Assembly: GCF_023715465.1 (NCBI RefSeq) | Contig: NZ_JAMBOE010000003.1 | Location: 372,001 to 436,000 of the forward strand | Length of the DNA: 64,000 nucleotides | Direction: 5' to 3' | From: Paenibacillus macerans | GTDB taxonomy: Bacteria > Bacillota > Bacilli > Paenibacillales > Paenibacillaceae | Shown here: positions 36,439-47,458 of the stretch, one piece after another | How positions within the stretch are numbered: position 1 is the stretch's first letter | How the letters are laid out: each line of letters starts with the position of its first letter | Program-made: the position numbers and the translations under genes | Notes under the pieces: generated by a model | Database searches by the model: none | What the model saw: the letters and a program-made list of their open reading frames with translations, nothing else | What the model was told of the DNA's origin: nothing

Positions 36439-36510
36439 AGTCACCTTCCTACTGGAAGTGAAAATAACGGCGGCTTGCTGTAGGATTTTGTCCCGCAGCT
36501 GCCGCCGGAG

Positions 36511-37422
36511 TTATCTGCTCATCATCAATGATATGAGTGGTAATGTTATTAATGATAAGACTGTGGAAATAACAACTATTTTGGATGCATATATAACATC
36601 CTTATCATATTTTTGCGCAAGCATGGCAACTGTGCTTCCGGCCGGCATAGCAGCCAACAATACATTTACACCTATAACTAATGGGTTTAATCGCAGCGAT
36701 GATAAAACCATAAAAAATAATACCGGTATTGCAATTAATCTAATAGCTGAATAATACAAAGCGGATTTATCGAGAAGTTCAAACCATTTAATGTCACTTA
36801 AAATAGCGCCAATAGTAATCATACTGATTGCGGTTAAACATCCTCCAATCGTATTTACTGTACTGGATATAAAACTAGGGATAACGATGTTCATACTTTC
36901 TATTCCCATGATTATTATGCCAATATATACGGCGATAATGCACGGATGTAGTGCAATAGTTTTAAATACCTGTTTGCGATCTGTTGTTGTAAATAATGAC
37001 AGACCCGAAGACCACATAAATATGCGTAGTGGAATCAAAGCAATGGATCCATAAAGTACGCCTTGTGCTCCGTATACACTTTCAATAATAGGCAATCCCA
37101 TGAAAGCTGCATTTGATACAATGGTTGCATATTTCATAATTAACACTTTTGAATCATCAAAACGACGATATAAAAATTTATTCAATATGCTATATGATAA
37201 TTGAAGTGCAAATGACACAAAAAAAATAATAATGGTATCTCTGACAATCTCACTTGTGACCTTCATGGAAAATGATTTAATAATAGCACATGGTAAAATC
37301 AAATCAATCACAATGTCAGTCAATCTCTTTCTGACGTCCAGGTTGATAATGCCTTTCTTTGCAAGAACATATCCACAGGCAATAATAATGAATATTTGCA
37401 ATTGAAAATTGATAACAGTCAA
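36511..37422 (-). CDS. AEC family transporter (auxin efflux carrier/malate permease type)
   Basis: About 303 residues, ten predicted helices in two halves. FIIIACGYVLAKKGIINLDVRKRLTDIVIDLILPCAIIKSF is the AEC N-terminal repeat, and LAAMPAGSTVAMLAQKYDKD near the C-terminus is typical as well. Members move dicarboxylates or other anions. AGGAGG is 9 bases before TTG 37422, which is taken as start; the ATG at 37440 would place the ribosome site inside the gene. It lies downstream of the GH1 gene behind a weak hairpin, so it may or may not belong to that operon. Confidence 0.8.
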   Translation of the reverse strand: MTVINFQLQIFIIIACGYVLAKKGIINLDVRKRLTDIVIDLILPCAIIKSFSMKVTSEIVRDTIIIFFVSFALQLSYSILNKFLYRRFDDSKVLIMKYATIVSNAAFMGLPIIESVYGAQGVLYGSIALIPLRIFMWSSGLSLFTTTDRKQVFKTIALHPCIIAVYIGIIIMGIESMNIVIPSFISSTVNTIGGCLTAISMITIGAILSDIKWFELLDKSALYYSAIRLIAIPVLFFMVLSSLRLNPLVIGVNVLLAAMPAGSTVAMLAQKYDKDVIYASKIVVISTVLSLITLPLISLMMSR

Positions 37423-37464
37423 ACTCCTTATCCTCCTCATGCCAACAACTCAATATAAAAATGG

Positions 37465-37534
37465 AAAAACACCACTCGGTATGGCGAAGTGAGAGCGCCA
37501 AGCTTCCACTGCCACACAGAAGAGGTGTCTTTTA
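37465..37534. terminator. weak hairpin between GH1 and AEC genes
   Basis: AAAACACC pairs with GGTGTCTTTT at the ends, with an inner TGGCG/CGCCA stem. A partial terminator is possible. Confidence 0.3.
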
Positions 37535-37591
37535 TATGATAGATCCAAAGCGACAGCTCAGCGAGCCGAGAAACCTATCTTATTTGCCGAT

Positions 37592-39055
<1,464 letters not shown>

Positions 39056-39514
39056 CTATGATATTTTGATTTTAAAAGTAACTTTTTTGATATGGCTTTT
39101 TTCTTCACAATCGCAATAGGGGTGATGGATATCATTTGGTAAAAATAAGATAAACATTCCCGGTTCCATGGTAACCTTGATTTTTTCTTTCTTCAGTTGA
39201 TAAAAAGTAATGTCCTTTTCTTCCGAATAAGCTTTTTTAACTGTGAAGCTATCCCTAAAATCCACATAAATATTTTCTTTTCCTTCTAAAACGATAACTA
39301 CATCATAATATCTATCATGGGTCTCTATATCCGTTTCTTCCCAAGGCTTAGTATCATACTCAGTTAAAAGTGCAAAAAAATCCGTGCCATCAATTAATAC
39401 TTTTCCGGTTTTGAAGTTCTTCAAATCAATTTTTTCGATGAATTCCTGCATTTTCTCGCAATAGTCTTTAAGAATGCTATAATTGGACATTTCTTTTAGC
39501 TCATCACAAATCAT
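39056..39514 (-). CDS. YhcH/YjgK/YiaL family protein
   Basis: 152 residues of the YhcH (DUF386) cupin-like family. DRYYDVVIVLEGKENIYV and the metal-binding MFILFLPNDIHHPYC with the following LKKV-like TFKIKI end are characteristic. Members lie in sugar operons and are thought to act as anomerases or isomerases on sugar derivatives such as sialic acids; function is not firm. It lies between the IIC and GH1 genes, 18 bases before the latter, with AGGAGG before its ATG. Confidence 0.82.
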   Translation of the reverse strand: MICDELKEMSNYSILKDYCEKMQEFIEKIDLKNFKTGKVLIDGTDFFALLTEYDTKPWEETDIETHDRYYDVVIVLEGKENIYVDFRDSFTVKKAYSEEKDITFYQLKKEKIKVTMEPGMFILFLPNDIHHPYCDCEEKSHIKKVTFKIKIS

Positions 39515-39543
39515 GGTATGCCTCCTCGTATTTATACGCTGTA

Positions 39544-40803
39544 TTATTCTTCATTTTGTGCTAATGACAGAGATTCTTCTTCCAACGTCTTTTTCTCAAA
39601 CACCTTAAAGAATGGGTACCAAATAAATAGATAAATCAAGAAGAAGATGAGCCACCACAAAATAGCTCGCCAATCTTGCGTAATCAGCCAGGAACTAAAC
39701 GGCGCCGGAATGGTTCCAGTCTGTAAAACGATGCTGGGGATGGTCAGTAATCCGCTTCTCATGATGATCCAAACCAGTGCTGGCCCCAGCAGGGAAATAA
39801 TCCACATAGGAACCATTAATAAAGGATTAAACACAATAGGCAGCCCGTACATAATAGGTTCGCTAATATTAAATATTGCCGGCCCTACAGTGATTCGAGC
39901 AAACTGGCGCAGTTTCTTGCTTTTTGACTTTAGCATTAAAGCAACTAAAGGCAGCGGACTTCCTTGCCCGCCTAACGTTAACAAGCCCAATGTAAACATC
40001 GTCTCATAGGTAACTATATACATGGGGTTGTCTCCGGCGGCTACTGCCGCAGCATTCGCTGCAATAGCGACCATAAAAATAGGATTGCGAATGGCTCCCC
40101 AAACCCATGGTGAGACTCCGAGCGTAAAGAAAAAAGCTTGAAGGAATGATAATAGCATAAAACCCGGCAAGGTTTGAGCAAAGCTATTAATAGGTGCAAA
40201 GAGGTCCACAATGATCTGATAAATATCGAAGTGCAGGCCTAATACTAACAAAGTAGCAATACAAATATTAGTGAAAATCGGCAGTGTGTTTCTGATCCAT
40301 TCTTTTACAAAATCCGGCAATGTTTCATTTTTGCCAAGTATATTTAACTTTGCGAAGAAGTGGAACACCATGCCCACCATGATTCCAGCGCACAATGCGA
40401 CAAACATCCCTGTCGGTCCGAACCGCCCAAAACTAAACGTTACATTAGCTTGTGTCTCATCAAACGCCGGATTGATAAAAACCAGAAAAACCAATACGGC
40501 GGTTAAGCCCGCAGGAATTGTATAATTTCTCTTGTCCAATTTCTCCATGATCTGCTGGGCAACCATAAAAGCGGTTAAAAGCCCCAACATTTTAAACGAA
40601 AACAATAATAACATGGATAAATCCGGCAAAACTTGACTAAAAAACGAATGGAAAATCTGATAAATATAAATAATCGAACCCGTTAAAATAAAAGGCAATA
40701 TCTTCGTCATGGCCCCGGAAACAGCCGCGAGATAGGGCTTTGCAAAAAGGGCTTGCGCAGCGGGTGCAAACTTGTTAGTTAGCCAATCTACAAATTTATG
40801 CAT
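39544..40803 (-). CDS. PTS EIIC, lactose/cellobiose family
   Basis: 419 residues, about ten helices. The start FVDWLTNKFAPAAQALFAKPYLAAVSGAMTKILPFILTGSI is typical of CelB/LicC-type EIIC, as are SPWVWGAIRNPIF and the NISEPIMYGLPIVFNPLL loop with the sugar-binding Glu. It forms the membrane channel for a beta-linked disaccharide-like sugar. AGGAG precedes the ATG. It is 5 bases behind the IIB gene. Confidence 0.9.
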   Translation of the reverse strand: MHKFVDWLTNKFAPAAQALFAKPYLAAVSGAMTKILPFILTGSIIYIYQIFHSFFSQVLPDLSMLLLFSFKMLGLLTAFMVAQQIMEKLDKRNYTIPAGLTAVLVFLVFINPAFDETQANVTFSFGRFGPTGMFVALCAGIMVGMVFHFFAKLNILGKNETLPDFVKEWIRNTLPIFTNICIATLLVLGLHFDIYQIIVDLFAPINSFAQTLPGFMLLSFLQAFFFTLGVSPWVWGAIRNPIFMVAIAANAAAVAAGDNPMYIVTYETMFTLGLLTLGGQGSPLPLVALMLKSKSKKLRQFARITVGPAIFNISEPIMYGLPIVFNPLLMVPMWIISLLGPALVWIIMRSGLLTIPSIVLQTGTIPAPFSSWLITQDWRAILWWLIFFLIYLFIWYPFFKVFEKKTLEEESLSLAQNEE

Positions 40804-40808
40804 TGTTT

Positions 40809-41132
40809 TTAACGCTCCTTATGCTCCACTAAGGATAGAGCAAACTCCAACAATTTTTCACCGTCGATCATTCCATAAATTTCTTTGGGAATCACAGCCA
40901 CAGGCACATTAAACGGAGCGGCAAGCTTTGAAAAATTATTTAAATTTTTCTCATAATGCGGCCCTAAAAGCAAAACATCAATTTTGTCCAAATATTCAGA
41001 AACCTGACTCTCCGATCTTGCCTCCACACTTGCATTTAATCCTGCTTTGTTTGCTGCCTTACGGCTTTTTTGGGCCAGCATTCCACTTGAAAAGCCCCCT
41101 CCGCAACACAATAAAATTCGAATTTTGTCCAT
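40809..41132 (-). CDS. PTS EIIB, lactose/cellobiose family
   Basis: About 107 residues. IRILLCCGGGFSSGMLAQ is the phosphocysteine loop (Cys10 in the CxxGxSS pattern), and IDVLLLGPHYEKNL follows as in CelA/LicB. It takes phosphate from IIA and gives it to the sugar. ATG 41132 follows GGGAGG by 8 bases; the frame to 41150 includes that ribosome site. Confidence 0.9.
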   Translation of the reverse strand: MDKIRILLCCGGGFSSGMLAQKSRKAANKAGLNASVEARSESQVSEYLDKIDVLLLGPHYEKNLNNFSKLAAPFNVPVAVIPKEIYGMIDGEKLLEFALSLVEHKER

Positions 41133-41161
41133 CCTTTTTTCCTCCCGCACTGTTTGGTTTT

Positions 41162-41518
41162 TTACTTGCTTTCAATTTTATTAAACAGAGCCCTGACTAA
41201 AGCATAGATCTCTTCCGACATCTCGATCTGAGCTTTGGCGGTCATAAGCGTATCCTGGGCATGATTGAACAAAAGACTGTTTTCATATGTTTCACCGGAT
41301 GCTTCGTTTTGAACGAGATTAGTCTGGGCCTTATGCGCCAAAACTATTTTTGAATGCGCCTTCTTCAACAACTCTACCGGAGCGTTAAAATCAAAGTTTC
41401 TTAAACTTTTTAGTGCATTTAAGGCGTCTGCTTTTGCATCACTTGCGTTCATTATTATCTGCATGGATACTTTTGCGATTTCTTCACGTTTTTCCAATTT
41501 TTCCGCTTCACTATTCAT
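41162..41518 (-). CDS. PTS EIIA, lactose/cellobiose family
   Basis: 118 residues, all-helical. ISMQIIMNASDAKADALNALK-like start and LLFNHAQDTLMTAKAQIEM with the phospho-His86 match LacF/CelC. It accepts phosphate from HPr. First gene of the operon IIA-IIB-IIC-YhcH-GH1, divergent from the PRD activator at 41818. Confidence 0.92.
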   Translation of the reverse strand: MNSEAEKLEKREEIAKVSMQIIMNASDAKADALNALKSLRNFDFNAPVELLKKAHSKIVLAHKAQTNLVQNEASGETYENSLLFNHAQDTLMTAKAQIEMSEEIYALVRALFNKIESK

Positions 41519-41783
41519 GATCCGCTTCTCCTATTCGTATACATATAAATTGAACTTGACTCACCAAACGTGCACCTATTATTTTCATAAATTCATAATC
41601 TTCAGCCCCCTTTGCTTCATCCTCAAAACTTGGATGGTTCCGTCTATGTGCCTTAGAATACTTTGGTTTTTCCTTTTTTTCATCCTAGGATTTGCACACA
41701 GCTGTGAAAATCTATATCTCAACCGGCTATCGGGCATATGTTATAGTATTAAAAGACTGCAGGAAGGATCTATATCTGGGGAA

Positions 41784-41798
41784 ATGGAAGCGCTGTAA
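41784..41798. promoter_or_regulatory. cre-like CcpA site before the PRD activator
   Basis: ATGGAAGCGCTGTAA matches WTGNAANCGNWNNCW at 14 of 15 positions, again with A at position 14. It lies 20 bases upstream of the activator start, in the divergent control region 41519-41817. That region has no other clear element. Confidence 0.5.
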
Positions 41799-41817
41799 AA
41801 AATCCGGAGGTGCTCTT

Positions 41818-43746
41818 ATGCATGAAAAACTGATTACACTGATAAATCTACTGATGGAAAGTTCAAAGCCTATTCCGGGGGTTGGTATTGCAGAACATTT
41901 GAAGCTTTCCAGACGTACTGTAATCAACTACATCAATGAAATAAATGACTATGCTAAGAACAGCATTATTATGTCATCTCCAAACGGATACTATCTTGAT
42001 AAAGCGGCTGCCGCTTCATTGCTAAATACCAGACAGTCCGCCATACCTCAAAATTATCAGGAACGTGCTTTTTATATCATAAGAGCGTTTCTTATAAATC
42101 ATGTTGAGCTAATCAATATTTATGACTTATGTGATGAACTTTGCATAAGCTTTTCTTTATTAAAAAATGATTTAAAAAAAATGAATCAGTCCTATTCCTT
42201 TCTAAAAGTAAAATTCGTAACGCAGAATAACTGCATTAGAATCATCGGAGATGAGCGAAGCAAAAGACAGTTAGTTAATTATGTATTGCAAAGAATGCAG
42301 GATAGCGATTTGATAGATATCCATCATTTAAAAAACTTTTTTGATAATAAAGCACTGGAAGCGATATTGAAGATCATTGATACGGCCTATGTAGAAAAAC
42401 ATTATTATATTAATGATTTTTCAAGGGTTAATTTACTGCTTCATTTTCTAATTATGGTTAATCGAATCAAGAGCGGTAACATCATTAGTGAAAAGACAAC
42501 AAATACAAATAATTATCCGTTGAACAACACTCCAGAATATGAATTGGTAAATTTTATTAAAAATCAGCTTGAACAATCTTTTTCAATCGCGATAAATAAT
42601 GAAGAATATATACAGCTCTATCTTATCGTCTGTTCTAATTCGAATTATAATATGAATACAGTCGAAGCTTTAAATTCCTATGTAGATCAGGATTTACTGC
42701 ATTTTATCAATAAGCTGTTGCAGGAGATCGAGCAAAAATATTATCTTGACCTTCATCGAGAGGGCTTCAGGGTTATGTTTACGCTTCATATTAAAAACTT
42801 TCTGTTTCGATTGAACTCGAATATTATCGTTAAAAGCCCTTTAAAGAATGATTTAAGAAATACATTGCCTTTTCTATATGATATAGCTATTTACATCACG
42901 GACAGGCTGATTAACGAATTTCATATTACTTCGTCTGTTAATGAAGACGAAATTTCTTTTATATTGATCCATCTGGCCGCTGAAATAGAAAGAAATAATA
43001 TTATTGAAAAATCCGTCAAATGTCTGCTTTTTGTCCCGAAATACCTTAATATCGAACAAGAAGTAACCAAACGGATTTTGTATTATTTCGGCAACCAGCT
43101 GGTAATTACAAAAGTTCTTTCTTATGAAGACTCCATTAATGACTCTGAGTTTGATTTATTAATATCAACGACCAGAATAGCCATTAAATCGAATCACAAA
43201 ATAATTAACATCAGTCCTTTTTTAACAAATTCAGATATCTCAATGATAAACAATGCAATTGCCGAAATACAGAATACCAAGCAAATCGCTTATTTATCTA
43301 CCAACTTTCATAATTATTTCAACGCTGATAATTTTATAATTAGTCATTCTCAATTCACAGACAAGTGTGAACCTATCGAGTATCTTTGTGATTTGTTGCT
43401 TAAAAATGGTTGTGTTAAAGAGGATTTTTACAGTAAAGTGATATCCAGAGAAAATTCCGTTTCTACCGGATATGATGGTTTTGCGATACCGCATGCTATT
43501 AGTCTGGACGCTGTAAGTAATGAAATTGCCGTATTAATTTCACCATCCGGTATAAAGTGGGACAACCAGAATATATATGTGGTATTTATGATGTCCGTTT
43601 CTCCGGATACACTGATTGATTTTCAGGAGCTTTACGCAGGGCTTTCCCTATTGCTTACAGAAACAAATGTAATTGGAAAATTAAGGAAATGCAAATCATT
43701 CGAAGATTTTAAAGAAATTCTGTTAACCGCATATTTTGAAGTGTAA
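41818..43746 (+). CDS. PRD-containing PTS transcriptional activator (LicR/MtlR type)
   Basis: About 642 residues. An N-terminal HTH (residues ~5-60, IPGVGIAEHLKLSRRTVINYINEIN) is followed by two PRD domains (~170-400), a IIB-like domain (~405-490) and a C-terminal PTS EIIA type-2 domain with the phospho-His in YDGFAIPHAIS. Phosphorylation by PTS proteins tunes its activity to sugar supply. ATG 41818 follows CGGAGG; the longer frame to 41692 lacks a site. It should activate the divergent IIA-IIB-IIC-YhcH-GH1 operon. Its last 67 bases and hairpin recur at 17460-17598. Confidence 0.9.
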   Translation: MHEKLITLINLLMESSKPIPGVGIAEHLKLSRRTVINYINEINDYAKNSIIMSSPNGYYLDKAAAASLLNTRQSAIPQNYQERAFYIIRAFLINHVELINIYDLCDELCISFSLLKNDLKKMNQSYSFLKVKFVTQNNCIRIIGDERSKRQLVNYVLQRMQDSDLIDIHHLKNFFDNKALEAILKIIDTAYVEKHYYINDFSRVNLLLHFLIMVNRIKSGNIISEKTTNTNNYPLNNTPEYELVNFIKNQLEQSFSIAINNEEYIQLYLIVCSNSNYNMNTVEALNSYVDQDLLHFINKLLQEIEQKYYLDLHREGFRVMFTLHIKNFLFRLNSNIIVKSPLKNDLRNTLPFLYDIAIYITDRLINEFHITSSVNEDEISFILIHLAAEIERNNIIEKSVKCLLFVPKYLNIEQEVTKRILYYFGNQLVITKVLSYEDSINDSEFDLLISTTRIAIKSNHKIINISPFLTNSDISMINNAIAEIQNTKQIAYLSTNFHNYFNADNFIISHSQFTDKCEPIEYLCDLLLKNGCVKEDFYSKVISRENSVSTGYDGFAIPHAISLDAVSNEIAVLISPSGIKWDNQNIYVVFMMSVSPDTLIDFQELYAGLSLLLTETNVIGKLRKCKSFEDFKEILLTAYFEV

Positions 43747-43785
43747 TTCAGATCGATACTGCGGCGTCTTGGCTGAAAAAGTTTT

Positions 43786-43813
43786 GGGGGCAGCTGCCTA
43801 AGCAGTTGCCCCC
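43786..43813 (+). terminator. hairpin after the PRD activator
   Basis: GGGGGCAGCTGC-ctaa-GCAGTTGCCCCC, strong stem but followed only by TTAATC. The same hairpin is carried at 17566-17593. Confidence 0.6.
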
Positions 43814-43817
43814 TTAA

Positions 43818-43868
43818 TCAATCGGCCAAAAGAACCAATCGCATTATCTCTTCTTCCGTGTTATTCAT
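43818..43868 (-). pseudogene. truncated start of the next gene in the ABC operon
   Basis: An ATG overlaps the stop of the nucleoside-hydrolase-like gene (GATGAATAA) and gives 16 codons, MNNTEEEIMRLVLLAD, then a stop at the exact boundary of the duplicated 139-bp segment. Tight coupling suggests a further operon gene cut off here. The frame is too short to identify. Confidence 0.35.
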
Positions 43869-44850
43869 CGTATCTAAGCCATCGTTTCTTCCAGTCGGCA
43901 AGATAGGACACTCTCCATTTGTTGATGGTTGCCTGACATTCTTCGGCGGAAGCATCCAAATCAATGAAATAATTCGGATACTTATCCGGATAGGCTCGTC
44001 GGAATTGACCTCCCCAACTTTCAGCGGTGGGGTCGTCCACATCGCCTACTCCCCCCACTACCGGTGACAGCAAGTAAAGAAAAGTTGGGGTGTCTCCTTC
44101 CTTGAGTACGCCTTCCGGCCAATCCGCGCCCGGAAACGCTTGACCTAAAGTTTCTGTGAATTCAGAATTGCGGGTTGTTCCTTTCGGACGGATAATCGTT
44201 TCCAGATAAGCGAGATTCCCCCACTCTCCCGACTGATCCCCGCCGAGATAGTAGCCTCTGAATGTATCATGGGACAAGCGCGGCAACACGCCGTTCTCAA
44301 TCCACCACAGGTTGGGCCATTTATCCTCCATCCCGTCCAGCAGAAATTCATAGCTGTCCTCATCGTGAACCGTATTCGTGGAACTGATGTAGTAGATTCT
44401 AATCCGTTCGGCAATTTCCGGCGCATCGTATAGAGCTTGAGCAATATCCGTAAGGGAACCCCAAGCAAGCACCCATAAAGGCCGGTTCAATCCGAGCGGA
44501 TCTGCGGCCAGCGCCTTTTTTACAATCCAAGCGGATCCTTCCGTTGACTTTCCTTCACCCGGTTCCCCTGGTTGTATTGCCCCCTGTTTTACAATGGACA
44601 ATACCTCTTCTTCGCTCAACAATTCGTTATAACCTTTTTGGCGCAAGAAATCCAAATCCGTTCTGCGTACCCATTCTTTGATCCCTTCCGCCTTGTTTAT
44701 GCTCCCCGGACCGGTGGAGGAAATAATCCCCTCCAACTTTAAAATATCGGAATAATGCAGTAAATGGACCAAAGATTGAATGTCGTCGGGATCTCCGCCC
44801 AAATCCGTACTCACTAACACCCGATAAGTAGTGCCGAAGTTTGCGTGCAT
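43861..44850 (-). CDS. nucleoside-hydrolase-like protein (DUF1593 type)
   Basis: About 329 residues. RVLVSTDLGGDPDDIQSLVHLLHYSD is the N-terminal metal-binding motif (DxGxDPDD) of nucleoside-hydrolase-like folds, and PLWVLAWGSLTDIAQAL the second conserved block. The family (DUF1593) is found in sugar utilisation clusters and probably cleaves an N- or O-glycosidic bond of a ribose-like or glucuronide-like compound; function not proven. ATG 44850 follows GGGGGAG by a few bases; the frame to 44907 overlaps the upstream gene. Follows the transketolase subunit genes by 19 bases. Confidence 0.78.
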   Translation of the reverse strand: MHANFGTTYRVLVSTDLGGDPDDIQSLVHLLHYSDILKLEGIISSTGPGSINKAEGIKEWVRRTDLDFLRQKGYNELLSEEEVLSIVKQGAIQPGEPGEGKSTEGSAWIVKKALAADPLGLNRPLWVLAWGSLTDIAQALYDAPEIAERIRIYYISSTNTVHDEDSYEFLLDGMEDKWPNLWWIENGVLPRLSHDTFRGYYLGGDQSGEWGNLAYLETIIRPKGTTRNSEFTETLGQAFPGADWPEGVLKEGDTPTFLYLLSPVVGGVGDVDDPTAESWGGQFRRAYPDKYPNYFIDLDASAEECQATINKWRVSYLADWKKRWLRYDE

Positions 44851-44869
44851 AGCTACTCCCCCTTGACTC

Positions 44870-45841
44870 TTATTTTCTTTTGGAATTTTTAAGCATTTTA
44901 CGAGCAATCGAACGAATACTGCTGCTGGTCAGACTATAGTGATCAAATATTTCGGACAGGTTCCCCGCGACCGCAGGTTCGTCAGGAATCCCTACAATCC
45001 GCAGCGGAACCGGACAATGTTGAATGACCAATTCTGCAACCGCTGACCCGAGCCCGCCTATCACGCTGTGTTCCTCCAGGGTAATCAGATGCCCTGTTTC
45101 GCGGGCCGCCCGCAATACCGCATCCTGGTCCAACGGTTTGATGGTATGCATATTCAATACCCGGCATCCTATACCGTCCTTGGCCAAGGCGTCAGCTGTT
45201 TCCAGGGCCAGGTTCACCGTCTCTCCCGCAGCGATCAGAGTCAGATTCTGGCCATCTCGCAGTTGGACAGCCTTGCCAAGCTCAAAGCTTACTTTGTCCT
45301 CCACGGCGTATACGTCTTTCATCGGATTCCGGCCAACTCGGACATATACGCCTCCTTCATGAAGAAGTAACGCTTCCAGCATCACCGTAATCTCATGGCG
45401 GTCCGATGGCAGCACAATGGCAAACCGAGGGATTGCCCGGGCCAACGCGATGTCCTGCAGGGAATGATATGCCCATCCCATCCCCCCGCAGCTCACACCC
45501 CCATCCAAACCGATCAGTTTCACATTCGCCGAGGAGTAGGCGATATCCATTTTGATTTGTTCAACCGCCCGCATCGTTAAAAAACTGGCCGTCGCCAGGA
45601 CAAACGGTTTTTTGCCGCTGATCGCCAGCCCTGCGGCAATACCCGCCAGGTGATCCTCTGCGGCATTGGCTGCCCCAATGATTTGATCCGGCAAATCCGC
45701 AGCAAGACGGCCGATCTCCTCCGGACCAAACGATTCACCCAGTACGAGAATAATATCCCGATCCGCCCGGGCCTTTTCCAAAAGGCATTCAAGGATCATC
45801 CAGCGGGGATCCGCCGAGCTGTTAACTTGGGGTTCACTCAT
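44870..45841 (-). CDS. transketolase C-terminal subunit
   Basis: 323 residues: pyrimidine-binding domain (ILVLGESFGPEEIG ... AEDHLAGIAAGLAISGKKPFVLATASFLTMRAVEQIKMDIAY) with the conserved Glu region near residue 62, then the C-terminal domain (NLTLIAAGETVNLALETADAL; LEEHSVIGGLGSAV). Together with the N-terminal subunit it makes a split transketolase-like enzyme. Its ATG overlaps the stop of the partner gene. Split transketolases in sugar operons often act on special ketose phosphates. Confidence 0.85.
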   Translation of the reverse strand: MSEPQVNSSADPRWMILECLLEKARADRDIILVLGESFGPEEIGRLAADLPDQIIGAANAAEDHLAGIAAGLAISGKKPFVLATASFLTMRAVEQIKMDIAYSSANVKLIGLDGGVSCGGMGWAYHSLQDIALARAIPRFAIVLPSDRHEITVMLEALLLHEGGVYVRVGRNPMKDVYAVEDKVSFELGKAVQLRDGQNLTLIAAGETVNLALETADALAKDGIGCRVLNMHTIKPLDQDAVLRAARETGHLITLEEHSVIGGLGSAVAELVIQHCPVPLRIVGIPDEPAVAGNLSEIFDHYSLTSSSIRSIARKMLKNSKRK

Positions 45842-46557
45842 CTTCCGCCCTCCTCTTTTGCGACAAGCAGCAACGGTTTGCCTCTCCGGGATCGCGTCTC
45901 TTGCAAAGCCCGATACAGTTCATCGATCCGGCTGCCGTCAACAATGACAACCTCCCACCCGGCATAGCGCCATGCATCGGCCCATTCATGCTCTGGGCGA
46001 GGATCGCCCGGGGTTTGGCCAACAGAAACATCGTGAAGATCAACAATGAGGATCAGATTGTCAAGATTGTACCGGGAAGCGGATAATGCCGCCTCCCATA
46101 CTTTTCCCTGACTTAGTTCAGCTTCACCCATCAATGTAAAGACACGGTGATCCTGTTTATTCATGCGGGCGGCTAATGCCATACCGACGGCCATCGAAAG
46201 TCCGTGTCCGGTGACTCCACCGGTCACCTCAATCCCAGGCACTTTCCGGTTAACATGCCCGGTCAGACGGGTACCGTAACGGCAGAAGGTCTGCAGCTCA
46301 TGCGCCGGAAAAAAACCTTGATCCGCAAGAATGCAGTATAGCGATTCGGCCGAATGATTCCGGCAGTATATAAATCTGTCGCGCTCTTCCCATGCGGGAT
46401 GCAAGGGATCAAGCTTCATCACTCCGTAATACAATACAACCATAATATTGACATGACTTAGCGAAGCGTCGGAATAACTTGCTCGTGCGCGATGCGTCAT
46501 CTGCAGTGCATCACTGCGGATTTGAGCAGCTTTTTTTTGCATTTCTGCAGTGTTCAA
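45838..46557 (-). CDS. transketolase N-terminal (ThDP-binding) subunit
   Basis: 239 residues. ASLSHVNIMVVLYYGVMKLDP, RNHSAESLYCILAD and EVTGGVTGHGLSMAVGMALA match the N-terminal half of transketolase. The ThDP/Mg motif, usually GDGE...Nx, reads GEAELSQGKVWEA...LIVDLHDVSVGQ, so the usual Asp and Asn ligands are changed. Cofactor binding may be altered or use other residues. The start is TTG 46557, 8 bases after AGGGGGG. It follows the permease gene in the ABC operon. Confidence 0.8.
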   Translation of the reverse strand: MNTAEMQKKAAQIRSDALQMTHRARASYSDASLSHVNIMVVLYYGVMKLDPLHPAWEERDRFIYCRNHSAESLYCILADQGFFPAHELQTFCRYGTRLTGHVNRKVPGIEVTGGVTGHGLSMAVGMALAARMNKQDHRVFTLMGEAELSQGKVWEAALSASRYNLDNLILIVDLHDVSVGQTPGDPRPEHEWADAWRYAGWEVVIVDGSRIDELYRALQETRSRRGKPLLLVAKEEGGR

Positions 46558-46582
46558 GCTTCAATCCCCCCTTTTTAAAGGC

Positions 46583-47422
46583 TTATCCTTTTACGGAACC
46601 GGCCAAGCCTTGAACGAAATATTTCTGAAATACAAGATAAATAACAAGGATTGGAATCACCGAAATCAATACGCCGGCGTTCATTAATCCGTAATTTGTA
46701 CCGAATTCCCCTTTGAAAATCATCAGCCCGGAAGGGATGGTTCTCAATCCATTGGAGGTAAGAAAGGTTTGCGATAATAAAAACTCATTCCATGTGGACA
46801 AAAAATCCAGGATGACTAAAGTGGCTACGGCAGGCATCGCTATCGGAAGCAGGATGCGCCAAAATAATCCAAAATCGCTGCATCCGTCGATTCTGGCCGC
46901 GTCATCCAATTCTTTGGGGATGGTTCTGAAGAACCCCCTTAACACAAGCACCGCAAAGGGAATACCGAACCCAAGATACACCAGAATGATCCCAAGATGG
47001 GTGTCGATGAGATTCGTCCATTTCAAAAACATGCTTAGCGGAACGAGCGTCACCTGAACGGGAATCATCATCCCGACCAGAATCAAAGCGAAAGTGGGAT
47101 TGCTCCACTTATAATTTAACCGGGTTAAGGCGAACGCGCCGAGCGCAGCGATAAATATACCGGCAGGTACTTTGACCAGCGTAATAAACAAGCTGTTTTT
47201 CATATAGAGCCCCATGTTCCCTTCCTGCCAGGCGCTTGTGAAATTAGACCATTCTATATGCTTGGGAATGGAAAACAAGGATGCGCTGCCAAACAAATCT
47301 GCCGGACTCTTCAAAGCCGTAAACAGCATAAAGACAACGGGAAGTAGCCATAACAAACCAAAAGCCGTCAAAAAGATGTAAAATAATAATCGTGTAACCA
47401 ACGAAAACCTAGTTCGTATCAT
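46583..47422 (-). CDS. sugar ABC transporter permease (CUT1, MalG type)
   Basis: About 279 residues, six helices. The EAA loop reads ELDDAARIDGCSDFGLFWRILLPIAMPAVATL, diagnostic of MalG-type permeases. It forms the channel with the MalF-type partner. ATG 47422 is preceded by GGGGAG; the frame to 47440 includes that site. No ATPase gene is present in the operon, so a shared MsmX-like ATPase is needed. Confidence 0.9.
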   Translation of the reverse strand: MIRTRFSLVTRLLFYIFLTAFGLLWLLPVVFMLFTALKSPADLFGSASLFSIPKHIEWSNFTSAWQEGNMGLYMKNSLFITLVKVPAGIFIAALGAFALTRLNYKWSNPTFALILVGMMIPVQVTLVPLSMFLKWTNLIDTHLGIILVYLGFGIPFAVLVLRGFFRTIPKELDDAARIDGCSDFGLFWRILLPIAMPAVATLVILDFLSTWNEFLLSQTFLTSNGLRTIPSGLMIFKGEFGTNYGLMNAGVLISVIPILVIYLVFQKYFVQGLAGSVKG

Positions 47423-47458
47423 TGCCCGCTCTCCCCCCACGAAGACATCTTGCCTATG

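Noticed and set aside
35674..36444. 256-codon minus-strand frame
   Set aside because: Antisense shadow of the CoA-transferase gene, produced by its high GC.
36466..36507. GGCGGC...GCCGCC hairpin after the CoA-transferase
   Set aside because: Good stem but no T-run; could be a rho-independent terminator only weakly, so not listed as a feature.
41692..41817. N-terminal extension of the PRD activator
   Set aside because: No ribosome site for it, and it covers the control region and cre-like site; ATG 41818 with CGGAGG fits.
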